Shown here piece by piece: positions 25,804 through 35,281 of a stretch of DNA of 64,000 bases. This stretch comes from Corynebacterium nuruki S6-4 (GTDB lineage: Bacteria > Actinomycetota > Actinomycetes > Mycobacteriales > Mycobacteriaceae), in contig NZ_CP042429.1 in the NCBI RefSeq assembly GCF_007970465.1, forward strand, positions 3,100,001 through 3,164,000, read 5' to 3'. Position numbers and translations under genes: made by a program. Each line of letters starts with the position of its first letter. Positions within the stretch are counted from its first letter, which is position 1. The notes under the pieces are model-generated. The model saw nothing but the letters and a program-made list of their open reading frames with translations. It searched no databases and was not told the DNA's origin.

Positions 25804-26705
25804 CCGGGCACTGGACACCACCGGGCCCCGCCCTGCTCTTCGCGCCGGCCGACCGTCCGGAGCGGTTCGCCAAGGCCGCCGACCGTTCGGACGCGGTCAT
25901 CCTCGATCTGGAGGACGGCTGCCGCGCGGAGAACCGGGCCGCCGCCCGCAGGGACATCGTCGCCGCGGGGGAGCACCTCGACCCCGCGCGCACCATCGTG
26001 CGGATCAACCCGCCCGGCACCCCGGACTTCGCCGACGATGTCGCCGCCGTCGCCGCCAGCCGCTTCACCACGGTGATGCTGCCGAAGGCGGAGGGTGCCG
26101 CCACGGTGGACGCCCTCGCCGCCGCCCACCCGGCCGCCGCGGCATGGCGGGTCATCGCCCTGGTCGAGACCCCCCGGGGCGTCCTCGACCTCGGATCGCT
26201 GGTCGACCACCCGCAGGTGGACGCCCTGTTCTGGGGTGCCGAAGACCTCACTGCGGCGCTGGGCGGCACCGCCTCGCGGTACAGCGGGGACGAGGTCCCG
26301 ACCCCCGGCGGCGGCGCCTCCGGCCACCCCGGCGGCTACCGCGAGGTGCCCCGGCTGACCCGGTCGCTGGTGCTGCTGCATGCGGCGGCTGCCGGGAAGG
26401 CTGCACTGGACTCGATCCACGCCGACACCGCTGACCGTGCCGGGGCGTCCGCCGAAGCGGTGGACGCCGCGGCGAGCGGTTTCGCCGCCACAGTCGCCAT
26501 CCACCCCGGACTCGTCCCGGTGATCCGGGACGCCTACCGGCCCGACCCCGACCGGCTCGCGTGGGCGCGCCGGGTCGTCGCCGGCGCCGCGGAGAACTCC
26601 GGGGCCTTCGCCGTCGACGGCGAGATGATCGACGCCCCGCTGCGCCGGCAGGCCGAACTGATTCTCTCCCGAACCTCTGACAACACAGGAGCTGACCGAT
26701 CATGA
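25800..26705 (+). CDS. citE: CitE-like HpcH/HpaI lyase (HMG-CoA / citramalyl-CoA lyase)
   Basis: 301 residues, TIM-barrel CitE-like lyase: LFAPADRPERFAKAADRSDAVILDLEDG at the start, RINPPGTPDF, VMLPKAEG, ALVETPRGVLDL and FWGAEDLTAALGG, with the acidic metal ligands E and D in expected places. The M. tuberculosis homologue Rv2498c is reported to cleave HMG-CoA and citramalyl-CoA, giving leucine and itaconate breakdown. AAGGAGGA before ATG 25800 and ATGA overlaps at both ends. Confidence 0.87.
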   Translation: MTGHWTPPGPALLFAPADRPERFAKAADRSDAVILDLEDGCRAENRAAARRDIVAAGEHLDPARTIVRINPPGTPDFADDVAAVAASRFTTVMLPKAEGAATVDALAAAHPAAAAWRVIALVETPRGVLDLGSLVDHPQVDALFWGAEDLTAALGGTASRYSGDEVPTPGGGASGHPGGYREVPRLTRSLVLLHAAAAGKAALDSIHADTADRAGASAEAVDAAASGFAATVAIHPGLVPVIRDAYRPDPDRLAWARRVVAGAAENSGAFAVDGEMIDAPLRRQAELILSRTSDNTGADRS

Positions 26706-28411
26706 CCTCCACACTGCGTCCCGTGGTCCGGGACATCACGCTCACCGACCCCACCGACCTCGATCCGGGCGTCTCCCACCTGGTCGGCCCGACCGACACC
26801 ACCCTGCTCACCGAGACCATCGGGCAGAACCTGGCCCGCACTGTCGCCGCCTTCCCGGACAATGACGCCCTCATCGACCTCTACGGCGACATCCACCTGA
26901 CCTACCAGGAGTTCCACCGCAAGGTCCTGCGCCTGGCGTCCGGTCTGCACAACGCCGGCTACCGCAAGGGCGACCGGATCGGAGTGTGGTCGCCGAACCG
27001 GTGGGAGTGGATGGTGCTGCAGTTCGCCACCGCGGAGATCGGCGCGATCCTGGTCTGCATCAACCCCACCTACCGCACCCGGGAACTGACGTACGCGGTG
27101 AACCAGTCGGGCATCCGGGCCCTGTTCTCCGCCGGCCGGTTCAAGGACTCGAACTACCGGGCGATGATCGGCGCGGTGGAGCACACCTTCGACCGTCCCT
27201 ACCGCGAGACCGTCTTCTTCGGCTCCGAGCGGTGGGAGGAGCTCGCCAACAGTGCGATCCTCGACCTCAACCCGGTGCGCGAGTCCCTCGACCCGCACGA
27301 TCCGATCAACATCCAGTACACCTCGGGGACCACCGGGATGGCCAAGGGCGCGACCCTGACCCACCACAACGTGCTCAACAACGGCTTCATGATCGGGGAG
27401 CGGCTGGACTACACCGACGCCGACCGGGTGGTCGTCCCGGTGCCGTTCTTCCACTGCTTCGGCATGGTCATCGGCATCCTCGCCGCCGTGACGCACGGGG
27501 CGGCGACGATCATCCCCGGACCGGTCTTCAACGCGGAGAACACCCTGGAGGCCGCCCACCACGGCCAGGCCACCAGCCTGCTGGGCGTCCCGACGATGTT
27601 CATGGCCGAACTCCAGCTGCTCGACCACCTCGAGGAGAAGGGCAAGAAGCTGGACCTGTCCCGGCTGCGCACCGGGGTGATGGCCGGGACCTCGTGCCCG
27701 ACGAAGACCATGCGGGAGATCATCGACATCCTCGGCATCTCCGAGATCGGCATCTGCTACGGCATGACCGAGACCTCCCCGGTCAACCACCAGACCATGC
27801 CGGATGACCCGGTGACCAAGCGGGTGGAGACCGTCGGCCGGGTCGGGCCGCACATCGAGGTGAAGATCGTCGACCGCGACGGCGACGCGGTCGCCCGCGG
27901 CGTCCAGGGTGAGCTGCTGGTCCGCGGCTACTCGGTGATGCAGGGCTACTGGGACATGCCGGAGAAGACCGCCGAGGCGGTGGACGCCGACGGGTGGATG
28001 CACACCGGCGACCTCGGCCAGATGGACGACGACGGCTACGTGCAGATCACCGGCCGGATCAAGGACATGGTCATCCGCGGCGGCGAGAACATCTACCCCC
28101 GCGAGGTCGAGGAGTTCCTCTACGAGCATCCGGACGTCGCCGATGTGCAGGTGATCGGGGTGCCCGACGAGAAGTACGGGGAGGAGCTCATGGCCTGGAT
28201 CATCCTGTCCGACGAGGCACGGGAGGCCGGCCGCACCCTCACCGCCGGGGACGTCCGCGGGTTCTGCGACGGGAAACTCGCCCGCTTCAAGGTCCCGAAG
28301 TACGTGCATGTCACCGACAGTTTCCCGATGACCATCTCCGGTAAGGTCCGTAAGGTCGAGATGCGGGAGAAGGCCATCGGGATCCTCGGGATGTACCCGA
28401 TGGACCGCTGA
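26702..28411 (+). CDS. fadD35: Acyl-CoA synthetase, FadD35-type
   Basis: 569-residue AMP-forming ligase: P-loop NIQYTSGTTGMAKGATLTHH, then YGMTETSPVNHQTM, GWMHTGDLGQMDDDGYVQI, RIKDMVIRGGENIYPREVE and the C-terminal catalytic lysine region TISGKVRKVEMREK. The equivalent gene in M. tuberculosis is Rv2505c. In this operon it probably activates free isovalerate or another branched-chain acid to enter the pathway at the FadE19 step. Coupled to citE through an ATGA overlap. Confidence 0.9.
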   Translation: MTSTLRPVVRDITLTDPTDLDPGVSHLVGPTDTTLLTETIGQNLARTVAAFPDNDALIDLYGDIHLTYQEFHRKVLRLASGLHNAGYRKGDRIGVWSPNRWEWMVLQFATAEIGAILVCINPTYRTRELTYAVNQSGIRALFSAGRFKDSNYRAMIGAVEHTFDRPYRETVFFGSERWEELANSAILDLNPVRESLDPHDPINIQYTSGTTGMAKGATLTHHNVLNNGFMIGERLDYTDADRVVVPVPFFHCFGMVIGILAAVTHGAATIIPGPVFNAENTLEAAHHGQATSLLGVPTMFMAELQLLDHLEEKGKKLDLSRLRTGVMAGTSCPTKTMREIIDILGISEIGICYGMTETSPVNHQTMPDDPVTKRVETVGRVGPHIEVKIVDRDGDAVARGVQGELLVRGYSVMQGYWDMPEKTAEAVDADGWMHTGDLGQMDDDGYVQITGRIKDMVIRGGENIYPREVEEFLYEHPDVADVQVIGVPDEKYGEELMAWIILSDEAREAGRTLTAGDVRGFCDGKLARFKVPKYVHVTDSFPMTISGKVRKVEMREKAIGILGMYPMDR

Positions 28412-28433
28412 CTACAGGGACCAGGAAGGCGCG

Positions 28434-29597
28434 GTGGACGCGACGGTGGACGAGGGCAGGTGGCGGGAACTGTTCGCCCGGCTGGAGGACGAGGTCGGGG
28501 ACATGTCCCTCGAGACCGCCGACGAGATCCTGGCGGCCATCCCCGGCTACGACGGCGCCGCACGGGAGAACATCGTCAGCACCGCCCACCAGAACCTGTC
28601 CATGAGCACCCGGGTCATCGCCCGCGGCAGCGAACCCACCGCCGAGGATGTCCGCCATGCCGGACAGACCGCGCTGGAACGTATCGGGGAGGGGGTGCCG
28701 CTCGGCAGTCTGCTGAGCGGTTTCCGGCTGAGTATGCGCCGGATCCAACGCCGCCTGCTCACCCTCGCCCCGGAGTACGGGATCCCCGCCGACCGGCTGC
28801 TGGACTGGTCGACGCTGCTGTGGACACTCGGTGACGTGTTCTCCACCTGCGTGACCGCGGTCTACCGTGACCACGAGATCGCGCGGACCGTGGCGGATTC
28901 GACGCGCCGGGCGGAGTGGGTCAGCCGGCTGGTCACCGGTGACCTCACGGAGGCGGAGATCCTGCGGGGGGCCGCGCTCTACCGGATCCCCACCGGCACG
29001 CCGGTGCGTCTGCTGGTGGCTCCGTCAGCACCGGACGCCGGCCCCGGGGCGGACACCACCCTGCACCGCTGGGCCGGGGCGGCGGGCGCCCGGCTGCTGA
29101 CCACGGTGCAGGCGCGGACGGTCACCGGGATCCTCGTCGGGGACGTGGACGCCGCGTCCCTGCCGTCGGACATGACGGTGGCACTGGGCCGGCCTGCGGT
29201 GCTCACCGACCTGCACCGGACGTTCGTCGCGGTGGACCGGGTCCTGCGCGCCGCGGTGGAGCTGGGGCTGTCGGGGGTCGTCGACGAGGAGACACTGTCC
29301 TGGCGGATGGCCGTCACCGCGAGCCCGGAGACCACCGACCTGCTGGTGCGCCGCTACCTGGACCCGCTGCGTGAGGCCCGCGCCTTCGGTGACGAGCTGG
29401 TGGACTCGGTGCGGGCATACCTCGACAACCGGCTGAACGTCCGGGCGGCGGCCGCGTGCATCCCGGTGCACGTCAACACGTTGCGCTACCGGCTCCACCG
29501 GTTCGAGGAACTCACCGACTGCGACCTGGGGGAGGTGGACACCCTGGTCGAGGTGGCCTGGGTGATGGCGGCGACGGGGGCCGGTCGGCCGGACTGA
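28434..29597 (+). CDS. PucR-family transcriptional regulator
   Basis: 387 residues with the PucR C-terminal helix-turn-helix near 330-372 (VRAYLDNRLNVRAAAACIPVHVNTLRYRLHRFEELT) and a helical sensor-like N-terminal half (SLLSGFRLSMRRIQRRL). GTG 28434, 22 bp after fadD35, with AGGAAGG upstream. It sits between the lyase/ligase block and scoAB and is the obvious local regulator; the next intergenic region contains three TTGTG-type repeats and a strong -10. M. tuberculosis lacks this insert between the equivalent genes as far as I recall. Confidence 0.87.
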   Translation: MDATVDEGRWRELFARLEDEVGDMSLETADEILAAIPGYDGAARENIVSTAHQNLSMSTRVIARGSEPTAEDVRHAGQTALERIGEGVPLGSLLSGFRLSMRRIQRRLLTLAPEYGIPADRLLDWSTLLWTLGDVFSTCVTAVYRDHEIARTVADSTRRAEWVSRLVTGDLTEAEILRGAALYRIPTGTPVRLLVAPSAPDAGPGADTTLHRWAGAAGARLLTTVQARTVTGILVGDVDAASLPSDMTVALGRPAVLTDLHRTFVAVDRVLRAAVELGLSGVVDEETLSWRMAVTASPETTDLLVRRYLDPLREARAFGDELVDSVRAYLDNRLNVRAAAACIPVHVNTLRYRLHRFEELTDCDLGEVDTLVEVAWVMAATGAGRPD

Positions 29598-29603
29598 CCG
29601 GAT

Positions 29604-29664
29604 TTGTGCGGGAACACAATATCGGCCGGAACCTGTTGTCGCGCACAACGTGGTGTGCGCCACA
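29604..29664 (+). promoter_or_regulatory. Three TTGTG/TGTGC-type inverted repeats upstream of scoA (candidate PucR sites)
   Basis: TTGTGCGGGAACACAA (29604-29619), GTTGTCGCGCACAAC (29635-29649) and TGTGCGCCACA (29654-29664) are three short dyads sharing TGTG/CACA half-sites within 61 bp. The last overlaps the likely -35. Confidence 0.5.
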
Positions 29665-29679
29665 TCCGGGGCGGATAAT
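29651..29679 (+). promoter_or_regulatory. Candidate promoter of scoAB
   Basis: -10 GATAAT (29674-29679) with TGGTGT (29651-29656) at a 17-bp spacing. The transcript start would lie about 80 nt before scoA. Confidence 0.45.
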
Positions 29680-29766
29680 CGGTGTCAACGGCTCCGGTAC
29701 ATGCTGCCCACGCGGTGCACGGACCGGAACGAACAACTGTCCCCGACCCGGAAAAGTGGTGGAATC

Positions 29767-30540
29767 ATGGCGAACACCCGGAAACTCACGGCTGCCGCGG
29801 AGGCCGTGGCCGACATCCCCGACGGCGCGACGCTCGCCGTCGGCGGATTCGGGGTGTGCGGTATCCCGCAGGTCCTGCTCTCGGAACTGTCGCGCCGCGA
29901 CAGCGGGAACTTCGAGGCCGTCTCGAACAACGCCGGCCTCGACGGCCGCGGTCTCGGCCTGCTGCTGGCCACCCGGCAGCTGCGCCGTATCGTCGCCAGC
30001 TATGTCGGCGAGAACAAGGAGTTCGCCCGGCAGTACCTCGAGGGTGAACTCGAGGTGGAACTCACCCCGCAGGGCACCCTGGCCGAGCGGCTGCGGGCCG
30101 GCGGGTCCGGGATCGGTGCGTTCTACACCGCCGCCGGCGTCGGGACCCCGGTCGCCGACGGCGGCATGGTGTGGAAGTACGGCGCCGACGGGTCCGAGGA
30201 TCCCGCCGACGGCGCGGTGCTCTCACCGGCCAAGGAGACCCGCGACATCGCGGGCCGCACGCAGGTTCTCGAGTACGCCATCACCGCGGACATCGCCCTG
30301 GTCCGTGCCGAGGTGGCGGACACCGCCGGCAACCTCCGGTTCCATGAGACCGCCCGCAACTTCAACCCGCTGGCCGCGATGTCCGGCCGGATCTGCATTG
30401 TCGAGGCGGAGAAGGTGGTGCCGGTCGGCGACCTCGCCCCCGATGACATCCATCTGCCGGGGATCTACGTCCACCGGATCGTGGAACTGACGGCGGAGCA
30501 GGCGGCGGACAAGACGATCGAGAAGGAGACCACCCGATGA
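29767..30540 (+). CDS. scoA: 3-Oxoacid (succinyl-CoA:acetoacetate) CoA-transferase subunit A
   Basis: 257 residues of CoA-transferase family I subunit [18 protein letters not shown] near 20-36, [41 protein letters not shown] segment and [12 protein letters not shown]. With ScoB it moves CoA from succinyl-CoA to acetoacetate, the product of the CitE-like lyase. ATG 29767; a longer in-frame start at 29650 overlaps the promoter and repeats. ATGA overlap with scoB. Confidence 0.92.
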   Translation: MANTRKLTAAAEAVADIPDGATLAVGGFGVCGIPQVLLSELSRRDSGNFEAVSNNAGLDGRGLGLLLATRQLRRIVASYVGENKEFARQYLEGELEVELTPQGTLAERLRAGGSGIGAFYTAAGVGTPVADGGMVWKYGADGSEDPADGAVLSPAKETRDIAGRTQVLEYAITADIALVRAEVADTAGNLRFHETARNFNPLAAMSGRICIVEAEKVVPVGDLAPDDIHLPGIYVHRIVELTAEQAADKTIEKETTR

Positions 30541-31172
30541 GCTGGAACCGACAGGAGATGGCGGCGCGTGCGGCACAGGAACTGCGCGACGGCCAGTACG
30601 TCAACCTGGGGATCGGACTGCCGACCCTGGTGCCCAACTACGTCCCTGACGGGGTGGACGTCACCCTCCAGTCGGAGAACGGGATGCTCGGCATCGGTCC
30701 CTACCCCGAGGCTGGCCACGCGGACCCGGACCTGATCAACGCGGGCAAGGAGACGGTCACCGCGATGCCGGGGACCTCCTACTTCGATTCGGCGCTCAGC
30801 TTCGGGATGATCCGGGGCGGCAAGATCGACCTGGCCATCCTCGGCGGCATGGAGGTCAACGAGCAGGGTGACCTCGCCAACTGGATCGTGCCCGGCAAGA
30901 TGGTCAAGGGCATGGGCGGGGCGATGGACCTCGTCGTCGGCGCGCGTCGCGTGGTGGTGCTCATGGAGCACTGCACGAAGGACGGGCGTCCGAAGATCGT
31001 CCCGGAGATCGCCCTGCCGCTCACCGGCGCCGGGGTCGTCGACCGGATCATCACCGATCTGTGTGTCCTCGACCGGACGCCGCAGGGGTTCGCCCTCGTC
31101 GAACTTGCACCGGGGGTGAGCGTCGAGGAGGTCCGGGCGGCGACGGGGGTGGCGGTGATCACAGAAAAATGA
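30537..31172 (+). CDS. scoB: 3-Oxoacid CoA-transferase subunit B
   Basis: 211 residues; [15 protein letters not shown] and the catalytic glutamate in [14 protein letters not shown], then [15 protein letters not shown] and [14 protein letters not shown]. Forms the active enzyme with ScoA, to which it is translationally coupled (ATGA at 30537-30540). It yields acetoacetyl-CoA, the substrate of the thiolase encoded 136 bp downstream. Confidence 0.93.
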   Translation: MSWNRQEMAARAAQELRDGQYVNLGIGLPTLVPNYVPDGVDVTLQSENGMLGIGPYPEAGHADPDLINAGKETVTAMPGTSYFDSALSFGMIRGGKIDLAILGGMEVNEQGDLANWIVPGKMVKGMGGAMDLVVGARRVVVLMEHCTKDGRPKIVPEIALPLTGAGVVDRIITDLCVLDRTPQGFALVELAPGVSVEEVRAATGVAVITEK

Positions 31173-31308
31173 TTGTCCGGTTAATGTGAGGCGACCGGCC
31201 CGAATCGGCCACCCTTCGCTCGAATATGTCTCATAATAGAAGAGTTTTGCAGAGTGGACCGGGACCGTGCGCTCGTCCGGTCCCCGACGAAAGGTACGAC
31301 GAACCGCT

Positions 31309-32511
31309 ATGACCAGTCAGAACCCCACCCCCTCGCCGGACGACATCGTCATCGTCGGTGCGGCCCGCACCGCCCAGGGCAGGATGCTCGGCGCCCTCGC
31401 CGCGAAGTCCGCCGTCGACCTCGGCGGGACAGTCATCGCCGGCGCGCTCGAGCGGGCCGGGGTCGATGCCAGCGCCGTGGACTACGTGTACATGGGCCAG
31501 GTCGTGCAGGCTGGTGCCGGCCAGAACCCCGCCAAGCAGTCCGCGGTCGCGGCCGGACTGCCGGTGTCCACCCCGGCATCCACCGTCAACAAGGTCTGCC
31601 TGTCCGGGCTCGACGCGGTGATCAACGCCTCCCGCATGCTGCGCTCCGGGGACGCCGACGTTGTCGTCGCCGGTGGGCAGGAGTCCATGACGAATGCACC
31701 GCACCTGGCCGCCGGCGTGCGGGCCGGGGCGAAGTTCGGGTCGCTGGCGCTGCAGGATTCCCTGGAGCGCGACGGACTGACCGATCCGGTGCACGGGACG
31801 GCGATGGGCGTGGAGACCGAGGGCGGAAACACCGACCGGGGCATCACCCGTGAACAGCAGGACCGGGTCGCCGCACTGTCCCACCAGCGCGCCGAGGCGG
31901 CGATCGCCGACGGCACCTTCGCCGCTGAGATCGTGCCGGTGGAGGTGAAGACCCGGAAGGGGACGGTCACCGTCGACACTGACGAGGGCGTGCGTGCCGG
32001 GACGACCGAGGATTCGCTGGCGGGCCTGCGCCCGGCCTTCGCCACCGACGGGACGATCACGGCGGCCTCGGCCTCCCAGATCTCCGACGGTGCCGCGGCG
32101 GTGGTGCTGACCACGCGGAAGTACGCGGAGGACAATGGTCTGACGGTCCTCGCGGCGGTCGGTGCCGCCGGTGAGACGGCGGGCCCGGACACGCTGCTGC
32201 ACTCGCAGCCGGCGCAGGCGGTCACCGCCGCGCTGACGAAGGCCGGCTGGGAGGCCGCGGACCTGGACTTCCTGGAGATCAACGAGGCCTTCGCCGCCGT
32301 GGTGGTGCAGTCGCTGAAGGACCTGGACTACCCGCTGGAGCAGACCAACATCCACGGTGGCGGTATTTCGCTGGGGCACCCCATCGGTGCCTCGGGTGCC
32401 CGGCTGGTGGTCGCGGCCGCCTACGAGCTGGACCGGCGGGGGAGCGGCCGCGCCGCGGTCTCGCTGTGCGGCGGTGGCGGGCAGGGTGACGCTCTGCTGC
32501 TCTGGCGCTGA
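31309..32511 (+). CDS. Acetyl-CoA C-acetyltransferase (thiolase)
   Basis: 400 residues of the thiolase II family: nucleophilic Cys in NKVCLSGLDAV (about 90), GHPIGASGAR with the catalytic His near 350, and the second Cys in SLCGGGGQGDALLL. Cleaves acetoacetyl-CoA to two acetyl-CoA, finishing the leucine pathway of the preceding genes. A GAAAGG lies 13 nt before ATG 31309, and a CATAAT -10-like hexamer at 31232-31237 hints at its own promoter, with no clear -35. Confidence 0.93.
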   Translation: MTSQNPTPSPDDIVIVGAARTAQGRMLGALAAKSAVDLGGTVIAGALERAGVDASAVDYVYMGQVVQAGAGQNPAKQSAVAAGLPVSTPASTVNKVCLSGLDAVINASRMLRSGDADVVVAGGQESMTNAPHLAAGVRAGAKFGSLALQDSLERDGLTDPVHGTAMGVETEGGNTDRGITREQQDRVAALSHQRAEAAIADGTFAAEIVPVEVKTRKGTVTVDTDEGVRAGTTEDSLAGLRPAFATDGTITAASASQISDGAAAVVLTTRKYAEDNGLTVLAAVGAAGETAGPDTLLHSQPAQAVTAALTKAGWEAADLDFLEINEAFAAVVVQSLKDLDYPLEQTNIHGGGISLGHPIGASGARLVVAAAYELDRRGSGRAAVSLCGGGGQGDALLLWR

Positions 32512-32532
32512 CCGCGCTGTTACCCCGGGCAG

Positions 32533-32925
32533 CTAGCTGGAGAGCGGGACGCCGTTGGCGTCCCGCTTGAAGCCTTCGGAACCCGCGAGGATCATGATGA
32601 ACTCGATGAACGCCCAGAGTTCGACGGCCAGGATGATGAAGACGCCGATGAGGACCACCGAGGTGATGATGCCGGCGATCGTCAGTCCGAGCTGCCAGAA
32701 GGCCCTGGACTTGTAGCCCAGGTAGAAGTTGTGGGCGCCGAAGGCGCCGAGGAAGAACGCCAGCAGGGCGGCGGCGATCTTCGACTTCGGGGCGTACCCG
32801 ACCGGTGCATAGCCGGGCTGGTAGTTCGCGACCTGGTTGAACTGCGGCCCGTTCTGGGGGAAGGGCTGCTGACCGAACTGCGGCTGCTGGGGCCGGCCGA
32901 ACTGCGGCTGCGGGTGCTGCGGCTG
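32533..32925 (-). pseudogene. TM2-domain membrane protein gene lacking a usable start codon
   Basis: The open frame encodes a Gln/Pro-rich head (repeats of PQFGRPQ and PQFGQQ) followed by a complete TM2 domain: KSKIAAALLAFFLGAFGAHN, FYLGYKSRAFWQLGLTI, then two membrane helices and the end GFKRDANGVPLSS. No ATG, GTG or TTG is in frame before the first helix. An in-frame TAA stands at 32926-32928, and the nearest upstream in-frame ATG (32964) would read 12 codons into that TAA. CAG-TAA-CAG suggests a single CAA-to-TAA change in a Gln run. Either a recent nonsense mutation, a sequencing error, or an unusual start. Confidence 0.65.
32543..32567. terminator. Bidirectional hairpin between thiolase and TM2 gene
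   Basis: Perfect 11-bp inverted repeat AGCGGGACGCC-GTT-GGCGTCCCGCT, 31 bp after the thiolase stop and within the last codons of the convergent TM2 frame. No T-run follows. Confidence 0.55.
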
Positions 32926-32997
32926 TTACTGACGGATGGGAACCGTCGAAGTATAGCGCACCATCAGGTTACTTTTCGAAGTATTCTTTGTTGATTG

Positions 32998-34092
32998 TCA
33001 GCCGCGGAAGGTCGCGATGACGTCCTCACCGGTACCTGCCAGTGTCCGCAGCCGGCCGCCGTGCCGGAGGGTGTCGGCCAGTGCCCGGTCGAGCGCGGTG
33101 GTGACCACCTCGTCGTCGGACACCGCATCGCGCGGCACGAGGAGCGTGTCGACCCGGCCCTCGCCGGCGACCACGGCGGCCTCGGCGGGATCGGTCGTGC
33201 CGCGGCCCTGATGTACCTCGGTCAGCGCATTCTCACGCGCTCCGGCGTCGCGGGCGTCGCGCTGCCGTGTGATGATCGCCCAGGCGGCGGAGCGCAGCTC
33301 GCCGGGGTCGGTGTGCTCGGGGTTGCCGGGGATCGCCTCGTCGACCAGTGCCGGGTAACTGCAGACCCGCCGGAACACCGGCAGGTGCTCGGCGACGCAG
33401 GCCAGGACCAGCGGCATGGAGCGCGCAGTACCGAGTTCCTGCTCCACACCGTCCGCGACCTTGCGCAGAAACTCTTCGGTGAGCACGTCGGCGTCATCGC
33501 CGGGGCCGCCGTGGCCGTGGAAGGCGACCGTGTCCTGCCCGGTACTGCGGCCCTGCAACTCATGGTCGGGAGCCTCGACGACATCGTCGAGCCGGGCCGG
33601 GATGCTGCCCAGGGGCAGTTCCCGGATGCTGTTGCGTGCCGATTCGTACAGCCGGACCCCGTTGTCGGCGAGGGCGAGGATGTAGCAGCGTCCGAAACCC
33701 TCGATGTCGGCGGCGAGCGGCAGCAGGTGGAACACCGGCCCGACGGTCACCGACCCGGCGACCTCGACCGGTACCCGGACGACCCGGTGCAGGCCGCCGC
33801 CGGCGAACAGGGCCAGGCCGCGGCTCTGCTCACGCCAGAACAGCGGGTCGGCGACGGATTCCCGGAGCGGTGAGAGCAGTGCATCGACGTCGGCCGGGGT
33901 GACGTCGGTGGCGAGGAGCTGCTTCTCCGCGTCCTTCAGTTTGGCGTCGAGGGTGCGCCGGGCGATGTCGCCGTCGGCACCGGTGGGATCGGTGGGAACG
34001 TAGACCGAGACCTTGGGTCCGGCGTCCGCGCCGGCGGTGAGGATGTCGGACAGTCCGAGCTGGTCGACAGTTCCCTGTGATGTGGTGGACAT
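32998..34092 (-). CDS. baeRF-type (archaeo-eukaryotic release factor-like) protein
   Basis: 364 residues from ATG 34092 (AAGGAG 8 nt upstream). The protein begins TVDQLGLSDILTAGADAGPKVSVYVPTDPTGAD and continues with RTLDAKLKDAEKQLL, GLALFAGGG and CYILALADNGVRLYESA, the pattern of the bacterial baeRF3-like family related to eukaryotic peptide-release factor 1 and to ribosome-hibernation or rescue factors. No GGQ loop is visible, so peptide release is unlikely. The role is uncertain; family members have been discussed as ribosome-associated or stress proteins. Confidence 0.7.
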   Translation of the reverse strand: MSTTSQGTVDQLGLSDILTAGADAGPKVSVYVPTDPTGADGDIARRTLDAKLKDAEKQLLATDVTPADVDALLSPLRESVADPLFWREQSRGLALFAGGGLHRVVRVPVEVAGSVTVGPVFHLLPLAADIEGFGRCYILALADNGVRLYESARNSIRELPLGSIPARLDDVVEAPDHELQGRSTGQDTVAFHGHGGPGDDADVLTEEFLRKVADGVEQELGTARSMPLVLACVAEHLPVFRRVCSYPALVDEAIPGNPEHTDPGELRSAAWAIITRQRDARDAGARENALTEVHQGRGTTDPAEAAVVAGEGRVDTLLVPRDAVSDDEVVTTALDRALADTLRHGGRLRTLAGTGEDVIATFRG

Positions 34093-34205
34093 GGCAGGTA
34101 CTCCTTGACGTGGTGGGTGGTGAGTCCACCATCGACCGTAGCGGCGCCCGGGACCCCCGGTGCCGTGCCCGGCTCGAACGGGGGTGGCCACGGACAGTCG
34201 GCTGG

Positions 34206-35183
34206 TCAGCCCAGCAGCAGGGAGATGACGGCGATCGAGGGGATCGACAGCAGGGTGCTGACGACGCCCGAGTCCCGGGCCAGGACGGTGTTGACCCCGA
34301 AGCGGGAGGCGTAGGTGAACACGTTCTGCGCGGTCGGCAGTGCGGCGACGACGACGAAGGCGAGCAGAGCGGCGCCGTGGGCGTCGAAGAGCAGCCGGGC
34401 GAGCGCATAGGCGATCAGCGGATGGACGACCGTCTTGACCAGGGAGGCCGCCCAGACGCTGCGGCGGGGACTCGTGTCCCGGTCGAGGACCGTCACCTCC
34501 GCCATCGACATGCCGAACGCGACGAGGGCGGCGGGGACGGCGGCTCCGGAGAGCATCGCCACCGGTTCGCCGATGAGCGAGGGCAGGGTGAAGCCGTTGG
34601 CGTGGTGGACCAGGGCGAGGATGATGCCGCACACCGCGGCGATGATCAGCGGGTTACGGACCACGCCCAGGACCAGCTCCCGGAGCAACGGGCCGAGAGA
34701 GGGCGCGGCGTGTGTCCCGGCGTCCCGCCGTCGGGTGGTGACGTCGAGCAGCAGGACGACGGCGGGCCCGTAGAACGCGGTCTGGAAGATGATGACCGGC
34801 AGCGAGGCGGTGGGGTCGTCGAGGACGTGGGTGGCGATCGGGATGCCGAGATTCGACCCGTTGCAGTAGGAACACGCCAGCAGGGTGACCAGGCTGTCGG
34901 GGACCGGACGCCGTGCGAGGTGCCGGTAGCCGAGGTATCCCACGGCACCGGCGAGGAATGAGCTGAGGATGACGACGGCGAGGTTCTCGCCGAAGACGTC
35001 GCCGAGGTCGGCGGAGGAGAGGAAGTTGATGAGCAGGGCCGGGGTCGCCAGGTAGAAGACGAACATGTTGAGCGTGTACACCGCGCTCGGCCCGAGCAGC
35101 TTCTTCCGGCCGACGAGGTAACCCAGCGCGATGATGATGACCACGATCAGGAATCCGCTGAGTACATCGAGCATGACCCCCAT
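34206..35183 (-). CDS. AEC-family (auxin efflux carrier) transporter
   Basis: 325 residues with about ten hydrophobic segments in two inverted halves: FLIVVIIIALGYLVGRKKLL and FVFYLATPALLINFL at the start, CNGSNLGIPIATHVL in the middle, PLIIAAVCGIILALV, and AALPTAQNVFTYASRFGV near the end. Family members export or exchange organic acids such as malonate or malate. No adjacent enzyme suggests a substrate. ATG 35183 or ATG 35174 could be the start. Confidence 0.88.
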   Translation of the reverse strand: MGVMLDVLSGFLIVVIIIALGYLVGRKKLLGPSAVYTLNMFVFYLATPALLINFLSSADLGDVFGENLAVVILSSFLAGAVGYLGYRHLARRPVPDSLVTLLACSYCNGSNLGIPIATHVLDDPTASLPVIIFQTAFYGPAVVLLLDVTTRRRDAGTHAAPSLGPLLRELVLGVVRNPLIIAAVCGIILALVHHANGFTLPSLIGEPVAMLSGAAVPAALVAFGMSMAEVTVLDRDTSPRRSVWAASLVKTVVHPLIAYALARLLFDAHGAALLAFVVVAALPTAQNVFTYASRFGVNTVLARDSGVVSTLLSIPSIAVISLLLG

Positions 35184-35187
35184 TACA

Positions 35188-35235
35188 GCACCGCCGGTGA
35201 CCTGCCCCGTGGTCGGGGCGGGTCACCGGCGGTGC
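35188..35235. terminator. Large hairpin downstream of the RDD gene
   Basis: Perfect 15-bp arms: left 35188-35202 (starts GCACCGCCGG) and right 35221-35235, with an inner GCCCC/GGGGC stem. It lies between the RDD stop (35282) and the AEC start (35183) on the minus strand and so ends the RDD transcript. Confidence 0.65.
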
Positions 35236-35281
35236 GGTCGCTGCGCCGTCGCTGCGCCGTCGCGGCGCGGCGCTGGGGGGA

